Source: Acidobacteriota bacterium
Lineage (GTDB): Bacteria; Acidobacteriota; Terriglobia; Terriglobales; Acidobacteriaceae
Direction: 5' to 3'
Assembly: GCA_021781255.1 (NCBI GenBank)
Contig: JAJXXG010000401.1
Location: 1 to 8,733, forward strand
Length of the DNA: 8,733 nt
Both the position numbers and the translations under genes were made by a program. The notes under the pieces were generated by a model. It saw only the letters and a program-made list of their open reading frames with translations. It ran no database searches and had not been told where the DNA came from. Shown here piece by piece: positions 1-5,817 of this stretch. Numbering within the stretch: position 1 is the first letter of the stretch; every line of letters starts with the position of its first letter.

Positions 1-123
1 AGCCGCCTCCTCGGCGCCCTCCGCCACCCGCTGCGCTTCTGCGGCCCCAAACTCAGGACGCGCAAGCTCTTCCGGCCACTCCTCGGGAACGGGCGACAAC
101 GCCGAGTTGGAAATAGCGCCCAT
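1..123 (-). CDS. N-terminal fragment of an unidentified acidic protein
   Basis: An open frame reads leftward from an ATG at 121-123 and runs off the window after 41 codons. An in-frame stop lies upstream at 151-153. The protein begins MGAISNSALSPVPEEWPEEL and continues rich in Glu and Ala (GAAEAQRVAEGAEEAA). It has no signal peptide, membrane segment or motif that I recognise in this part. The region upstream of the ATG has only a weak purine stretch (AAGGGCG on the minus strand) as a possible ribosome binding site. I cannot name a function. The regular codon pattern, high third-position GC and clean Met start favour a real gene over chance, but with only 41 residues visible this is tentative. 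Confidence 0.5.
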   Translation of the reverse strand, partial: MGAISNSALSPVPEEWPEELARPEFGAAEAQRVAEGAEEAA

Positions 124-311
124 ATCAAACAATATTCGCCCTTTATTCGCTTATTTGCAACCAGATTTTCCCGGTGAACGGGGCGAAACTTCCGGCAGAC
201 CACCAGTGTTAACCTTAAGGGCAGGGTTTCCGACCAACTATTGCTCTGCATAGTGTTGTGCAGCAACGTTCGTTGTGGGCGCCGGAGGGCCTGCAAAGGT
301 GGTGACTGAAG

Positions 312-464
312 ATGCAACAGCTGGCGCATTGGATCGCTGCGAATGGAATCGTTCTTGCCATTCTGGTTACGGTGGGCGTAGCCGTGCTCCTCGTTTGCTG
401 TTTTGAGTGCACCAAGTGCGGCGGCCGCGAGAAAGACGATCTGTTCAAGCGCCACGAACGCTGA
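312..464 (+). CDS. Small single-pass membrane protein with CxxC motif, 50 aa
   Basis: This small frame begins MQQLAHWIAANGIVLAILVT. Residues about 12-31 form one strongly hydrophobic segment. A Cys-rich juxtamembrane stretch follows (C29, C30, then C33-x-x-C36-Gly-Gly), and then a charged tail ending KRHER. The start has a good Shine-Dalgarno, AGGTGG at 297-302 with 9 bases of spacing, and an in-frame TGA lies just upstream at 303-305. A very similar AAAGGTGG site precedes the DUF2252 gene. The gene converges on the DPP IV-type peptidase, leaving 6 bases between the stop codons. The layout fits a small membrane-anchored protein, with the Cys pair possibly binding metal or redox-active, but no family is recognised and the role is unknown. 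Gene-finders may drop it because of its size. The good ribosome binding site and coherent membrane topology support it. Confidence 0.6.
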   Translation: MQQLAHWIAANGIVLAILVTVGVAVLLVCCFECTKCGGREKDDLFKRHER

Positions 465-470
465 CGCTGC

Positions 471-2747
471 TTATTGGCCCGCAGGCGCTGCCTCCGGCTT
501 CAAGTACATCTCAAACTGCGCCAGGATCCGGTTGAAGAGGCTTGTGCGTACATCGGGTCCCTCGATCGAGTGCGTCTTGCGCGGGTAAATCTGCAGGTCG
601 TACGGAATGCCGGCCTCAATGAGCTTCTGCACAAACTGAACGGTGTTTTCCAGGTGCACATTGTCGTCGCCGGTTCCATGCGCGAGCAGCAGCCGTCCCT
701 TCAGGTGCTCCGCCGAGTTCACTGGAGAGAAGTCGCGATACCCATCCTGATCCTCCACGGGAAGGCCTAGATAACGCTCCGTGTAGATGGAGTCATAGTC
801 GCGCCAGTCGGTCACAGGCGCCACGGCCACGCCGGCACTGAAGCGATCGGAGTGCGTCATGGCGTAGAGCGTAAATGTGCCGCCCCAGCTCCATCCCCAC
901 CAACCCAGGCGTTTCGGGTCCAGTTGCGGATACTTTTCAAGCGCCGCATCGATCGCGGTCAACTGGTCCTCGAGCTGCACGGCGCCAAAGTTGTGGTACG
1001 CGGCCTGCGCAAAGGCGCGCCCGCGGCCGCCCATGCCGCGATTGTCGGCGCGGAGCACGGCGAAGCCCTGTTGCGCCAGCAATTCGTCAAAGAGCAGGCC
1101 GCTCTTCCATTCATTCACTACCTCCTGGTCGTGCGGCCCTCCGTAGGGGTTCACGATCAGCGGCACGGTGCCCTGATTCCTGCTGCCCTCAGGTAGCAGC
1201 AGCGTGGCATAGAGCGTGGCGCCATCGTGCGCCTTCACTTCCAGTTGCTCCGGCGGGCGCAGTTTGTAGGCATCGAGCGCATGCGTCTGCCAAAACACGT
1301 GGCAGTTGCCCGCCGCGGTGGTCGAGGACGGCCCATCGCAAAGCCGAATCTCCGGCGGCTCCATGCGCGAGGAGTACTTGTCGGCAAATGCAATGCCATC
1401 GGGAGAGAAGGTGGCTTCATGAAAGCCGGCCCCCGCGCTCAATAACTTGCGCTCGCCGCCAAAGCTCACCTGCCAGATCTGCTGTTCCAGCGGGTTGCCC
1501 TCGTTCGAGGCGTAGTCTGCAAATTTATGCGCGGTATCCACGCTATACACATCGCCCACGTCGAAGTCGCCACTGGTCAGTTGCCGCACTAGGCTTGCTG
1601 TGGCGGCAAGAGGTTTTTTCTGGTCGTAGTTGTAGAGGTAGAGGTGACTGTGCCCGTCGCCCCACTGCGTAAGCACGATCGCTCCGTCACCCACGGCCAC
1701 ATCGTAGTTATCGTCCACATACTTTTCGTCGCTGATCTCAAGCATCTGGCGCGCTTCTTCGCCGCCGGTATCGGCAAAAAACAGCGCGCGGCGCTTTTGA
1801 TCGCGGCTCAGCGTCTCGATCCACAAAGTATTGCGGTCGACCCAGCCGAAGCGCGGAATGTAGTCGTCTCCCGGATGGATGGGCAGCCTTATCCATGTTG
1901 TTTTGCCGCCCTTCGCGCTCACTACCCCAATGTGCACCTCGGGGTTGGCGTCGCCAGGCTGCGGATAGCGCTGCCATGCCACCATCGCGTGATTGGGAAG
2001 CCAGTCGGTGAGCGGATATTGCGGCACCGCAGTCTCGTTCATCTGCAGAAAGGCAAGGTTCTTCGAGTCCGGCGACCAGAAGTAGTTGCTGCGCACGTCG
2101 AGTTCTTCCTCGTATACCCAGTCCACCTTTCCGTTGAGCAGAAACTGCTCATTCATTGCCGGAGTCTTGGGCGGCGCAACCAACGGGGTGATGGGTTTGC
2201 CCGGTTCGCGCAGCCGGATCACCGACAGACTGTGATCGTGGATGAACGAGATGGATAAGCCGTCGGGAGAAAACTTCGGATCGTCGCCGGAAAACAGGCC
2301 GGTAAAACCGAGCTGCACTCCAGTGCCGTTGCGCAGATCGTAAAGCCAGAGCTGGCCGTCTGAATCGAACAGCAAATGCGCCGAGTCGGGTGCCCACCTG
2401 TAGCTGGCCATGTTGTAGCGTTCGCGATGATCGCGGTCCCGCTCTGAGCCGTTGCTTTCGTCCATCGGAGCCATCTTGGCGGCGCTCACCAGTACGTGCA
2501 CCTTGCCCGTCGCGGCATCCACATCCATCAGTTGCCCGCCATCCAGATACGTCAGGTGCTTTCCGTCCGGCGACCAGGTGAGATGGTCGGGCGGCTCACT
2601 GATGAGCGATCCATGCGCGAAGATCGCCTCGACGGTGAGCGGCTTCGCCGGCGGCAGAGGATTTTCGGGCGCCTGCGCGGCGGCGGAAAATGCAAAAAAG
2701 GGTATTGCGGCAACAATAGGAACTAAAACAACGGTTGCTCGCGTCAA
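471..2747 (-). CDS. Secreted dipeptidyl-peptidase IV family serine peptidase (S9B)
   Basis: A 758-residue peptidase that probably removes N-terminal dipeptides (Xaa-Pro type) from peptides outside the cytoplasm. Residues 1-25 look like a Sec signal peptide, with hydrophobic VVLVPIVAAIPFFAF and a likely cleavage after Ala-Gln-Ala. Residues about 40-500 form the DPP IV N-terminal beta-propeller, with repeated W/FSPDG blades. The substrate-anchoring Glu motif DWVYEEELD is at 209-217. The alpha/beta-hydrolase domain covers about 505-750. It carries the nucleophile Ser620 in GWSWGG, the acid Asp694 in HGTGDDNVH and His726 in KTHSIEG, so the triad is complete. Length matches the family. The start codon is TTG (2745-2747). 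A perfect AGGAGG (minus strand, 2756-2761) sits 8 bases upstream, which decides this start. The gene is divergent from the DUF2252 gene and convergent with the small membrane protein, so it is probably transcribed alone. The exact substrate is not shown; the S9B assignment is firm. Confidence 0.95.
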   Translation of the reverse strand: MTRATVVLVPIVAAIPFFAFSAAAQAPENPLPPAKPLTVEAIFAHGSLISEPPDHLTWSPDGKHLTYLDGGQLMDVDAATGKVHVLVSAAKMAPMDESNGSERDRDHRERYNMASYRWAPDSAHLLFDSDGQLWLYDLRNGTGVQLGFTGLFSGDDPKFSPDGLSISFIHDHSLSVIRLREPGKPITPLVAPPKTPAMNEQFLLNGKVDWVYEEELDVRSNYFWSPDSKNLAFLQMNETAVPQYPLTDWLPNHAMVAWQRYPQPGDANPEVHIGVVSAKGGKTTWIRLPIHPGDDYIPRFGWVDRNTLWIETLSRDQKRRALFFADTGGEEARQMLEISDEKYVDDNYDVAVGDGAIVLTQWGDGHSHLYLYNYDQKKPLAATASLVRQLTSGDFDVGDVYSVDTAHKFADYASNEGNPLEQQIWQVSFGGERKLLSAGAGFHEATFSPDGIAFADKYSSRMEPPEIRLCDGPSSTTAAGNCHVFWQTHALDAYKLRPPEQLEVKAHDGATLYATLLLPEGSRNQGTVPLIVNPYGGPHDQEVVNEWKSGLLFDELLAQQGFAVLRADNRGMGGRGRAFAQAAYHNFGAVQLEDQLTAIDAALEKYPQLDPKRLGWWGWSWGGTFTLYAMTHSDRFSAGVAVAPVTDWRDYDSIYTERYLGLPVEDQDGYRDFSPVNSAEHLKGRLLLAHGTGDDNVHLENTVQFVQKLIEAGIPYDLQIYPRKTHSIEGPDVRTSLFNRILAQFEMYLKPEAAPAGQ

Positions 2748-2755
2748 GGGGGAGT

Positions 2756-2761
2756 CCTCCT
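2756..2761 (-). promoter_or_regulatory. Perfect Shine-Dalgarno of the DPP IV-type gene
   Basis: On the minus strand this reads AGGAGG, followed by 8 bases and then the TTG start codon. It is the strongest ribosome binding site in the window and supports initiation at the non-ATG codon. Confidence 0.8.
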
Positions 2762-2787
2762 GGGTCGGGAGTTCTGGAGTTGAGCCG

Positions 2788-2816
2788 GATATAGCTCATT
2801 AAATGCCGCGATGCAA
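2788..2816 (-). promoter_or_regulatory. Candidate sigma70-type promoter for the DPP IV-type gene
   Basis: Reading the minus strand, TTGCAT (2811-2816) and TATATC (2788-2793) are separated by 17 bases. The -10 element lies about 40 bases upstream of the TTG start. Matches to consensus are only 3/6 and 4/6, so this is a weak candidate in the divergent spacer. I saw no clear plus-strand promoter for the DUF2252 gene in the same spacer. Confidence 0.3.
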
Positions 2817-2885
2817 AGACGTGAAGCTTCCAAAAAAAGTGTAAATCAGCCCTGCGCCTCGTTGCGCCGCAAAGGTGGACGGTGT

Positions 2886-4211
2886 ATGGTCCGCTGTATG
2901 CACTTTGCAACTCCGCAAGAACGTCGCGCTCTCGGACAGGCGCGGCGCAAGCAGGTGGGCCGCCATCAGCACGACACCCTGGATTTTAAGGCGCGGCAAG
3001 CCTCCGCTCTCGCCATTGTCGAGCGGTCCATGCGCGGCCGGGTGCCCGCGCTCATTGCCCTCAAGTACCAGCTCATGGCCGAGTCCCCCTTCGCCTTTTT
3101 TCGTGGCGCCGCGCCGGTCATGGCCGCGGACCTGGCCCAACTTCCCTCTACCGGCATCGTCAGCCAGCTCTGCGGCGACGCTCATGTGCGCAATCTGGGC
3201 GCCTACGCAGCGCCTGACGGACGCCTTGTCTTCGACATCAACGACTTCGACGAGACCATTCGCGGCCCCTTCGAGTGGGACCTGAAGCGCATGGCGGCAT
3301 CGCTGGTGCTGGCCGGACGCGCCGCCGGACACAAAGACGGCTCCGCGCGCAAGGCCGCCGCGGCCTGCACCGAGCGCTACGCCGAGCAGATGCGCGCCTT
3401 TACCCGCATGACGCTGCTCGAAATGAACCGGTTTCAGGTGCACCGCATCGATCTGGCCAGGCCCGTACACGCCGCGCTCACCAAGGCCGAGCGCGCCACG
3501 CCCCAGCACACACTCCAGCAATTGACGCAGCTTGCTTCCTCGCGGCCCGGGGCGCTGCGCCGCTTCAAGCAATCCGAACCCATGCTCACGCGCGTCACCG
3601 GCGCCCGCGCCGCCGCAGTGCTGGCTTCGCTCCTGCCCTACCGTGAAATGCTGGAGCCGCAGCGGCAAAATCTGCTCTCGTTTTATCGGCCGGTCGATGT
3701 CGCCTTCAAAGTGGTTGGCACCGGCTCCGTGGGCCTGCGCAACTACTGCATCTACATGGAAGGCAACGCCCCCGCCGACCCGCTCTTCCTGCAGATCAAG
3801 GAAGAAACCGCTTCGGCCTACGCACCTTATCTGCCCGACGCTCATCCCGCGCCGCACAATGGCCAGCGCGTCGCCGAGGGCCAGCGCGCCATGCAGATCC
3901 AGACCGACCCGTTCCTCGGCTGGACGCACATCGGCAGCCGCCAGTATCTCGTCCGCCAGCTCAACGATCACAAGGGATCCATCGAAATTGCTGACCTCGC
4001 AGGCGCCAACCTCAAAGCCTACGCCGAGGTCTGCGGTGAACTGCTCGCCCGCGGCCACGCCCGCTCCGGCGACCCGCAAGTCATCTCCGGCTACATCGGC
4101 AGCAGCACAGCCTTCGCCGAGGCGCTGGCCAGCTTCGGCGTACTCTACGCCGACCAGGTGGAAAAAGATTGGGAGCAGTTGCGGCGCTCGGGCAAATCGA
4201 AGCGCTCATGA
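2886..4211 (+). CDS. DUF2252 family protein (kinase-like fold)
   Basis: A 441-residue protein of the DUF2252 family, distantly related to aminoglycoside-phosphotransferase/protein-kinase-like folds; substrate and reaction are not established. Family signatures appear in order: FFRG (71-74), GDAHVRNLG (97-105), FDINDFDE (116-123), GPFEWDLKR (127-135), the glycine-rich VVGTGSVG (276-283), LFLQIKEE (300-307), GQRVAEGQRAMQ with DPFLGW (326-346) and QYLVRQL (353-359). The GDAH..N and DFDE motifs resemble the catalytic and metal-binding loops of phosphotransferases. The frame is open from ATG 2811. I chose ATG 2886 because AGGTGG (2873-2878) lies 7 bases before it and family members start close to this point; ATG 2898 is also possible. 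It is likely cytoplasmic, as no signal peptide is seen. It is divergent from the DPP IV-type gene and 174 bases from ispE. Confidence 0.88.
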   Translation: MVRCMHFATPQERRALGQARRKQVGRHQHDTLDFKARQASALAIVERSMRGRVPALIALKYQLMAESPFAFFRGAAPVMAADLAQLPSTGIVSQLCGDAHVRNLGAYAAPDGRLVFDINDFDETIRGPFEWDLKRMAASLVLAGRAAGHKDGSARKAAAACTERYAEQMRAFTRMTLLEMNRFQVHRIDLARPVHAALTKAERATPQHTLQQLTQLASSRPGALRRFKQSEPMLTRVTGARAAAVLASLLPYREMLEPQRQNLLSFYRPVDVAFKVVGTGSVGLRNYCIYMEGNAPADPLFLQIKEETASAYAPYLPDAHPAPHNGQRVAEGQRAMQIQTDPFLGWTHIGSRQYLVRQLNDHKGSIEIADLAGANLKAYAEVCGELLARGHARSGDPQVISGYIGSSTAFAEALASFGVLYADQVEKDWEQLRRSGKSKRS

Positions 4212-4371
4212 GCTGGTGTGAGCCTGGCCCAAAGCGCATCCATCGTTGCCGCGCGAAACAGGCGGATGGCGAGATCCTTATATGCGTTCGGCGAGGAGAA
4301 AGCGTCCCTCCTTCACCTTCCTGCGTCCGATTCGTTGCTCTTCAATACCCGCCTCCAACTCCCCGTCCTTC

Positions 4372-4377
4372 TACAAT
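4372..4377 (+). promoter_or_regulatory. Candidate -10 element (TACAAT) of ispE
   Basis: TACAAT matches the bacterial -10 consensus at 5 of 6 positions and ends 8 bases before the ispE ATG. Transcription would then start at or within a couple of bases of the start codon. No -35 match lies at normal spacing: the sequence there is C/G-rich, and TTGCTC at 4335-4340 is too far away. No Shine-Dalgarno is present. This is suggestive only. Confidence 0.3.
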
Positions 4378-4385
4378 GAATCGGT

Positions 4386-5516
4386 ATGTCTACGGTCGTT
4401 CGTTCCCACGCGAAGATTAACCTCGGCCTCGGGATCGGTACGCAGCGTCCTGACGGGTTTCACTCGCTCGTCACTGTCTACCAGACACTTGAAATCCATG
4501 ACGTGGTTACGGTTACGGCCCGGCCGGCTGCGGCGACCGTCTTGCGGCTGACCTCGAATGACAGGCGAGTTCCCAACGACAGCAGAAATACGGCCTGGAA
4601 GATGGTTCACCTGGCCTTGGAAAAGCTTGGCGTAACCGCGGAAGTCGAAATCCACATCGACAAGCGGCTCCCGGTGCAAGGTGGGCTGGGCGCCGGCTCG
4701 GGAAATGCGGTTGCGGCGCTGGTCGGGCTGGAGAAGGAGCTGAACGTAGGGATCAACGATCAGGGGTCAGGGATCAGGCCGGGTGCCCCATCCTTCGCGC
4801 GTTCTTTGCCCGAAGGGTGGGGAGCCACTGGCCCTTCAAAACCATCCCTCCCGGAAACCTGGCCGGAGCGCCGGATGGAAATCGCTGCCCAGGTTGGCTC
4901 CGACGTCCCGCTCTTTCTCATCGGCGGCACGGTACTGGGCGTGGATCGCGGGCAGCAGGTCTATCCACTCGCCGACATCGAGCCCGTCTGGTGCGTGGTC
5001 GCTGTTCCCTCGACTGGTGTCTCTACCCCCCAGGCCTTTCGCGACTGGGACGCACTCTGCCTCGCGGAAGGTTTGACCGCTGAGGCCAGTGCCGCTAGAC
5101 TAGAAGAGTTGAGCCGCGCTTACGCCAGCGCCTTTCGGGGAGGGATCCCCGGGGGTGGGCCAGAGATCGGCTCCTCCGGTGTCCTTGCCGCAGGCGAGGA
5201 CCTGGCCGGACCCCAGAAGTCCGCGCTTGTCCGCACCGGGATCACGAGCTGGATCGAGAACGACTTCGAGCGCGTTGTCTTTCCCCAGCAGCCTTCCCTT
5301 GCTGAAATCAAGCGTCTTCTCGCGGGTGCCGGAACGCCGGAGGCAGCCCTTTGCGCCTTGTTGTCGGGGTCCGGTTCGGCGCTCTTCGGGCTGTACGAAT
5401 CCCGCGGAGATGCAGAAGCAGCGCAAGATCGCCTGCGTCAGGTTCCGAAAGTGGAAGCACGGATAACAAGGACGCTGCCGCGGGCCGGGTACTGGACCCA
5501 GATGTTTGTTGAATAA
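4386..5516 (+). CDS. ispE: 4-diphosphocytidyl-2-C-methyl-D-erythritol kinase with in-frame insertions
   Basis: IspE phosphorylates the 2-hydroxyl of 4-diphosphocytidyl-2-C-methyl-D-erythritol with ATP, in the MEP route to isoprenoids, in the cytoplasm. The GHMP-kinase signatures are clear: SHAKINLGL with Lys10 near the N-terminus, RPDGFHSL (21-28), the ATP loop LPVQGGLGAGSGNAVAAL (95-112), GSDVPLFLIGG (171-181) with catalytic Asp173, VPSTGVSTP (207-215), and the C-terminal LLSGSGSALFGLY (325-337). The protein has 376 residues, while IspE is usually about 280-310. The excess lies mainly in residues about 123-160, where a repeat-like sequence is read through in frame between the ATP-loop helix and the Asp173 region. 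A second Gly/Pro-rich variable stretch is at about 251-288. All catalytic motifs flank these and are intact, so the enzyme is probably functional. No Shine-Dalgarno precedes the ATG. The next gene is tRNA-Gln, 167 bases downstream. Confidence 0.93.
   Translation: MSTVVRSHAKINLGLGIGTQRPDGFHSLVTVYQTLEIHDVVTVTARPAAATVLRLTSNDRRVPNDSRNTAWKMVHLALEKLGVTAEVEIHIDKRLPVQGGLGAGSGNAVAALVGLEKELNVGINDQGSGIRPGAPSFARSLPEGWGATGPSKPSLPETWPERRMEIAAQVGSDVPLFLIGGTVLGVDRGQQVYPLADIEPVWCVVAVPSTGVSTPQAFRDWDALCLAEGLTAEASAARLEELSRAYASAFRGGIPGGGPEIGSSGVLAAGEDLAGPQKSALVRTGITSWIENDFERVVFPQQPSLAEIKRLLAGAGTPEAALCALLSGSGSALFGLYESRGDAEAAQDRLRQVPKVEARITRTLPRAGYWTQMFVE
4751..4865 (+). repeat. Repeat-like in-frame insertion inside ispE
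   Basis: The stretch starts with degenerate GATCAGG words: GATCAACGATCAGGGGTCAG, then GGATCAGG up to 4778. A hairpin follows, with left arm CCCCATCCTTCG (4786-4797) and right arm CGAAGGGTGGGG (4811-4822). These pair over 12 positions with a single G-T wobble, around a 13-base loop. The composition looks like intergenic repeat DNA rather than GHMP-kinase coding sequence. It encodes a low-similarity loop rich in Gly, Pro and Ser. The 11-mer CAGGGATCAGG at 4768-4778 recurs exactly at 8569-8579 in the pth-rpsF spacer. The outer boundaries are estimated from where IspE family similarity stops and resumes. Confidence 0.65.
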
Positions 5517-5520
5517 GCTG

Positions 5521-5625
5521 TTAGCTCTTCGCTCTTAGCTTTTCGCTTCATTGTGCGCGGTTTGGGCCGTGTGTCTTCGCAAGAAGGAGCGAACGGCTAA
5601 TGGCCAGAGGCTAAGAGCTGTTTTT
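5521..5625. repeat. Tandem 14-mer plus inverted repeat between ispE and tRNA-Gln
   Basis: Two adjacent 14-mers, TTAGCTCTTCGCTC (5521-5534) and TTAGCTTTTCGCTT (5535-5548), differ at two positions. The reverse complement of the core returns downstream: GCTCTTAGC (5531-5539) pairs perfectly with GCTAAGAGC (5610-5618), and T-rich sequence TGTTTTT follows the right arm (5619-5625). The loop of about 70 bases is long for an intrinsic terminator, but the 3' arm with its T-run could contribute to ending the ispE transcript. It starts 4 bases after the ispE stop codon. Confidence 0.55.
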
Positions 5626-5631
5626 CAGTGA

Positions 5632-5661
5632 TTGACAGTCCGCCGCTTGGCAAGCGAGACT
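5632..5661 (+). promoter_or_regulatory. Candidate promoter for tRNA-Gln (and prs)
   Basis: A perfect -35 hexamer TTGACA (5632-5637) is followed after 18 bases by GAGACT (5656-5661), a weak -10 match at 3 of 6. Initiation would fall about 15 bases before the mature tRNA 5' end, a sensible leader length. The -35 match and position support it; the poor -10 keeps confidence moderate. Confidence 0.4.
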
Positions 5662-5683
5662 CACCAACGGCTGTCGGTCTTGC

Positions 5684-5757
5684 TGGGCGATCGTTCAATG
5701 GTAGGACAATGCCCTTTGGAGGCATTTATCCAGGTTCGAATCCTGGTCGCCCAGCCA
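5684..5757 (+). tRNA. tRNA-Gln, anticodon TTG
   Basis: A full cloverleaf can be drawn. The acceptor stem TGGGCGA (5684-5690) pairs with TCGCCCA (5747-5753), followed by discriminator G and an encoded CCA (5755-5757). The D stem is GTTC/GGAC around AATGGTA. The anticodon stem ATGCC/GGCAT encloses the loop CTTTGGA, which gives anticodon TTG at 5716-5718. The variable loop has 4 bases. The T stem is CCAGG/CCTGG with the loop TTCGAAT. The anticodon reads CAA and probably CAG glutamine codons. It lies 60 bases upstream of prs with no terminator visible between, so a joint transcript processed by RNase P and 3' nucleases is likely. Confidence 0.97.
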
Positions 5758-5817
5758 GAATTTGAGAGATGAACGCGGAACGCAGCCAAAGCCAACCAGC
5801 TTGGAGGTGCTCTTCAA

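Noticed and set aside
875..1672. Plus-strand open frame (265 codons) within the DPP IV-type gene
   Set aside because: Arg/Pro/Ala/Ser-rich translation without a domain, fully inside a well-supported peptidase gene.
2799..4079. Long minus-strand open frame (426 codons) antisense to the DUF2252 gene
   Set aside because: The plus-strand frame carries complete DUF2252 signatures. The antisense frame is a by-product of high third-position GC and has no recognisable domain and no ribosome binding site of note.
4212..4385. Possible small gene or terminator between the DUF2252 gene and ispE
   Set aside because: Candidate frames here run into ispE out of frame and have no convincing start. The only complementarity (CATCC/GGATG around 4230-4268) is short and lacks a T-run.
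4751..4865. Frameshift or pseudogene in ispE caused by the repeat
   Set aside because: The insertion keeps the reading frame, and all downstream IspE motifs, including GSDVPLFLIGG and LLSGSGSA, are intact, so the gene is not called broken.
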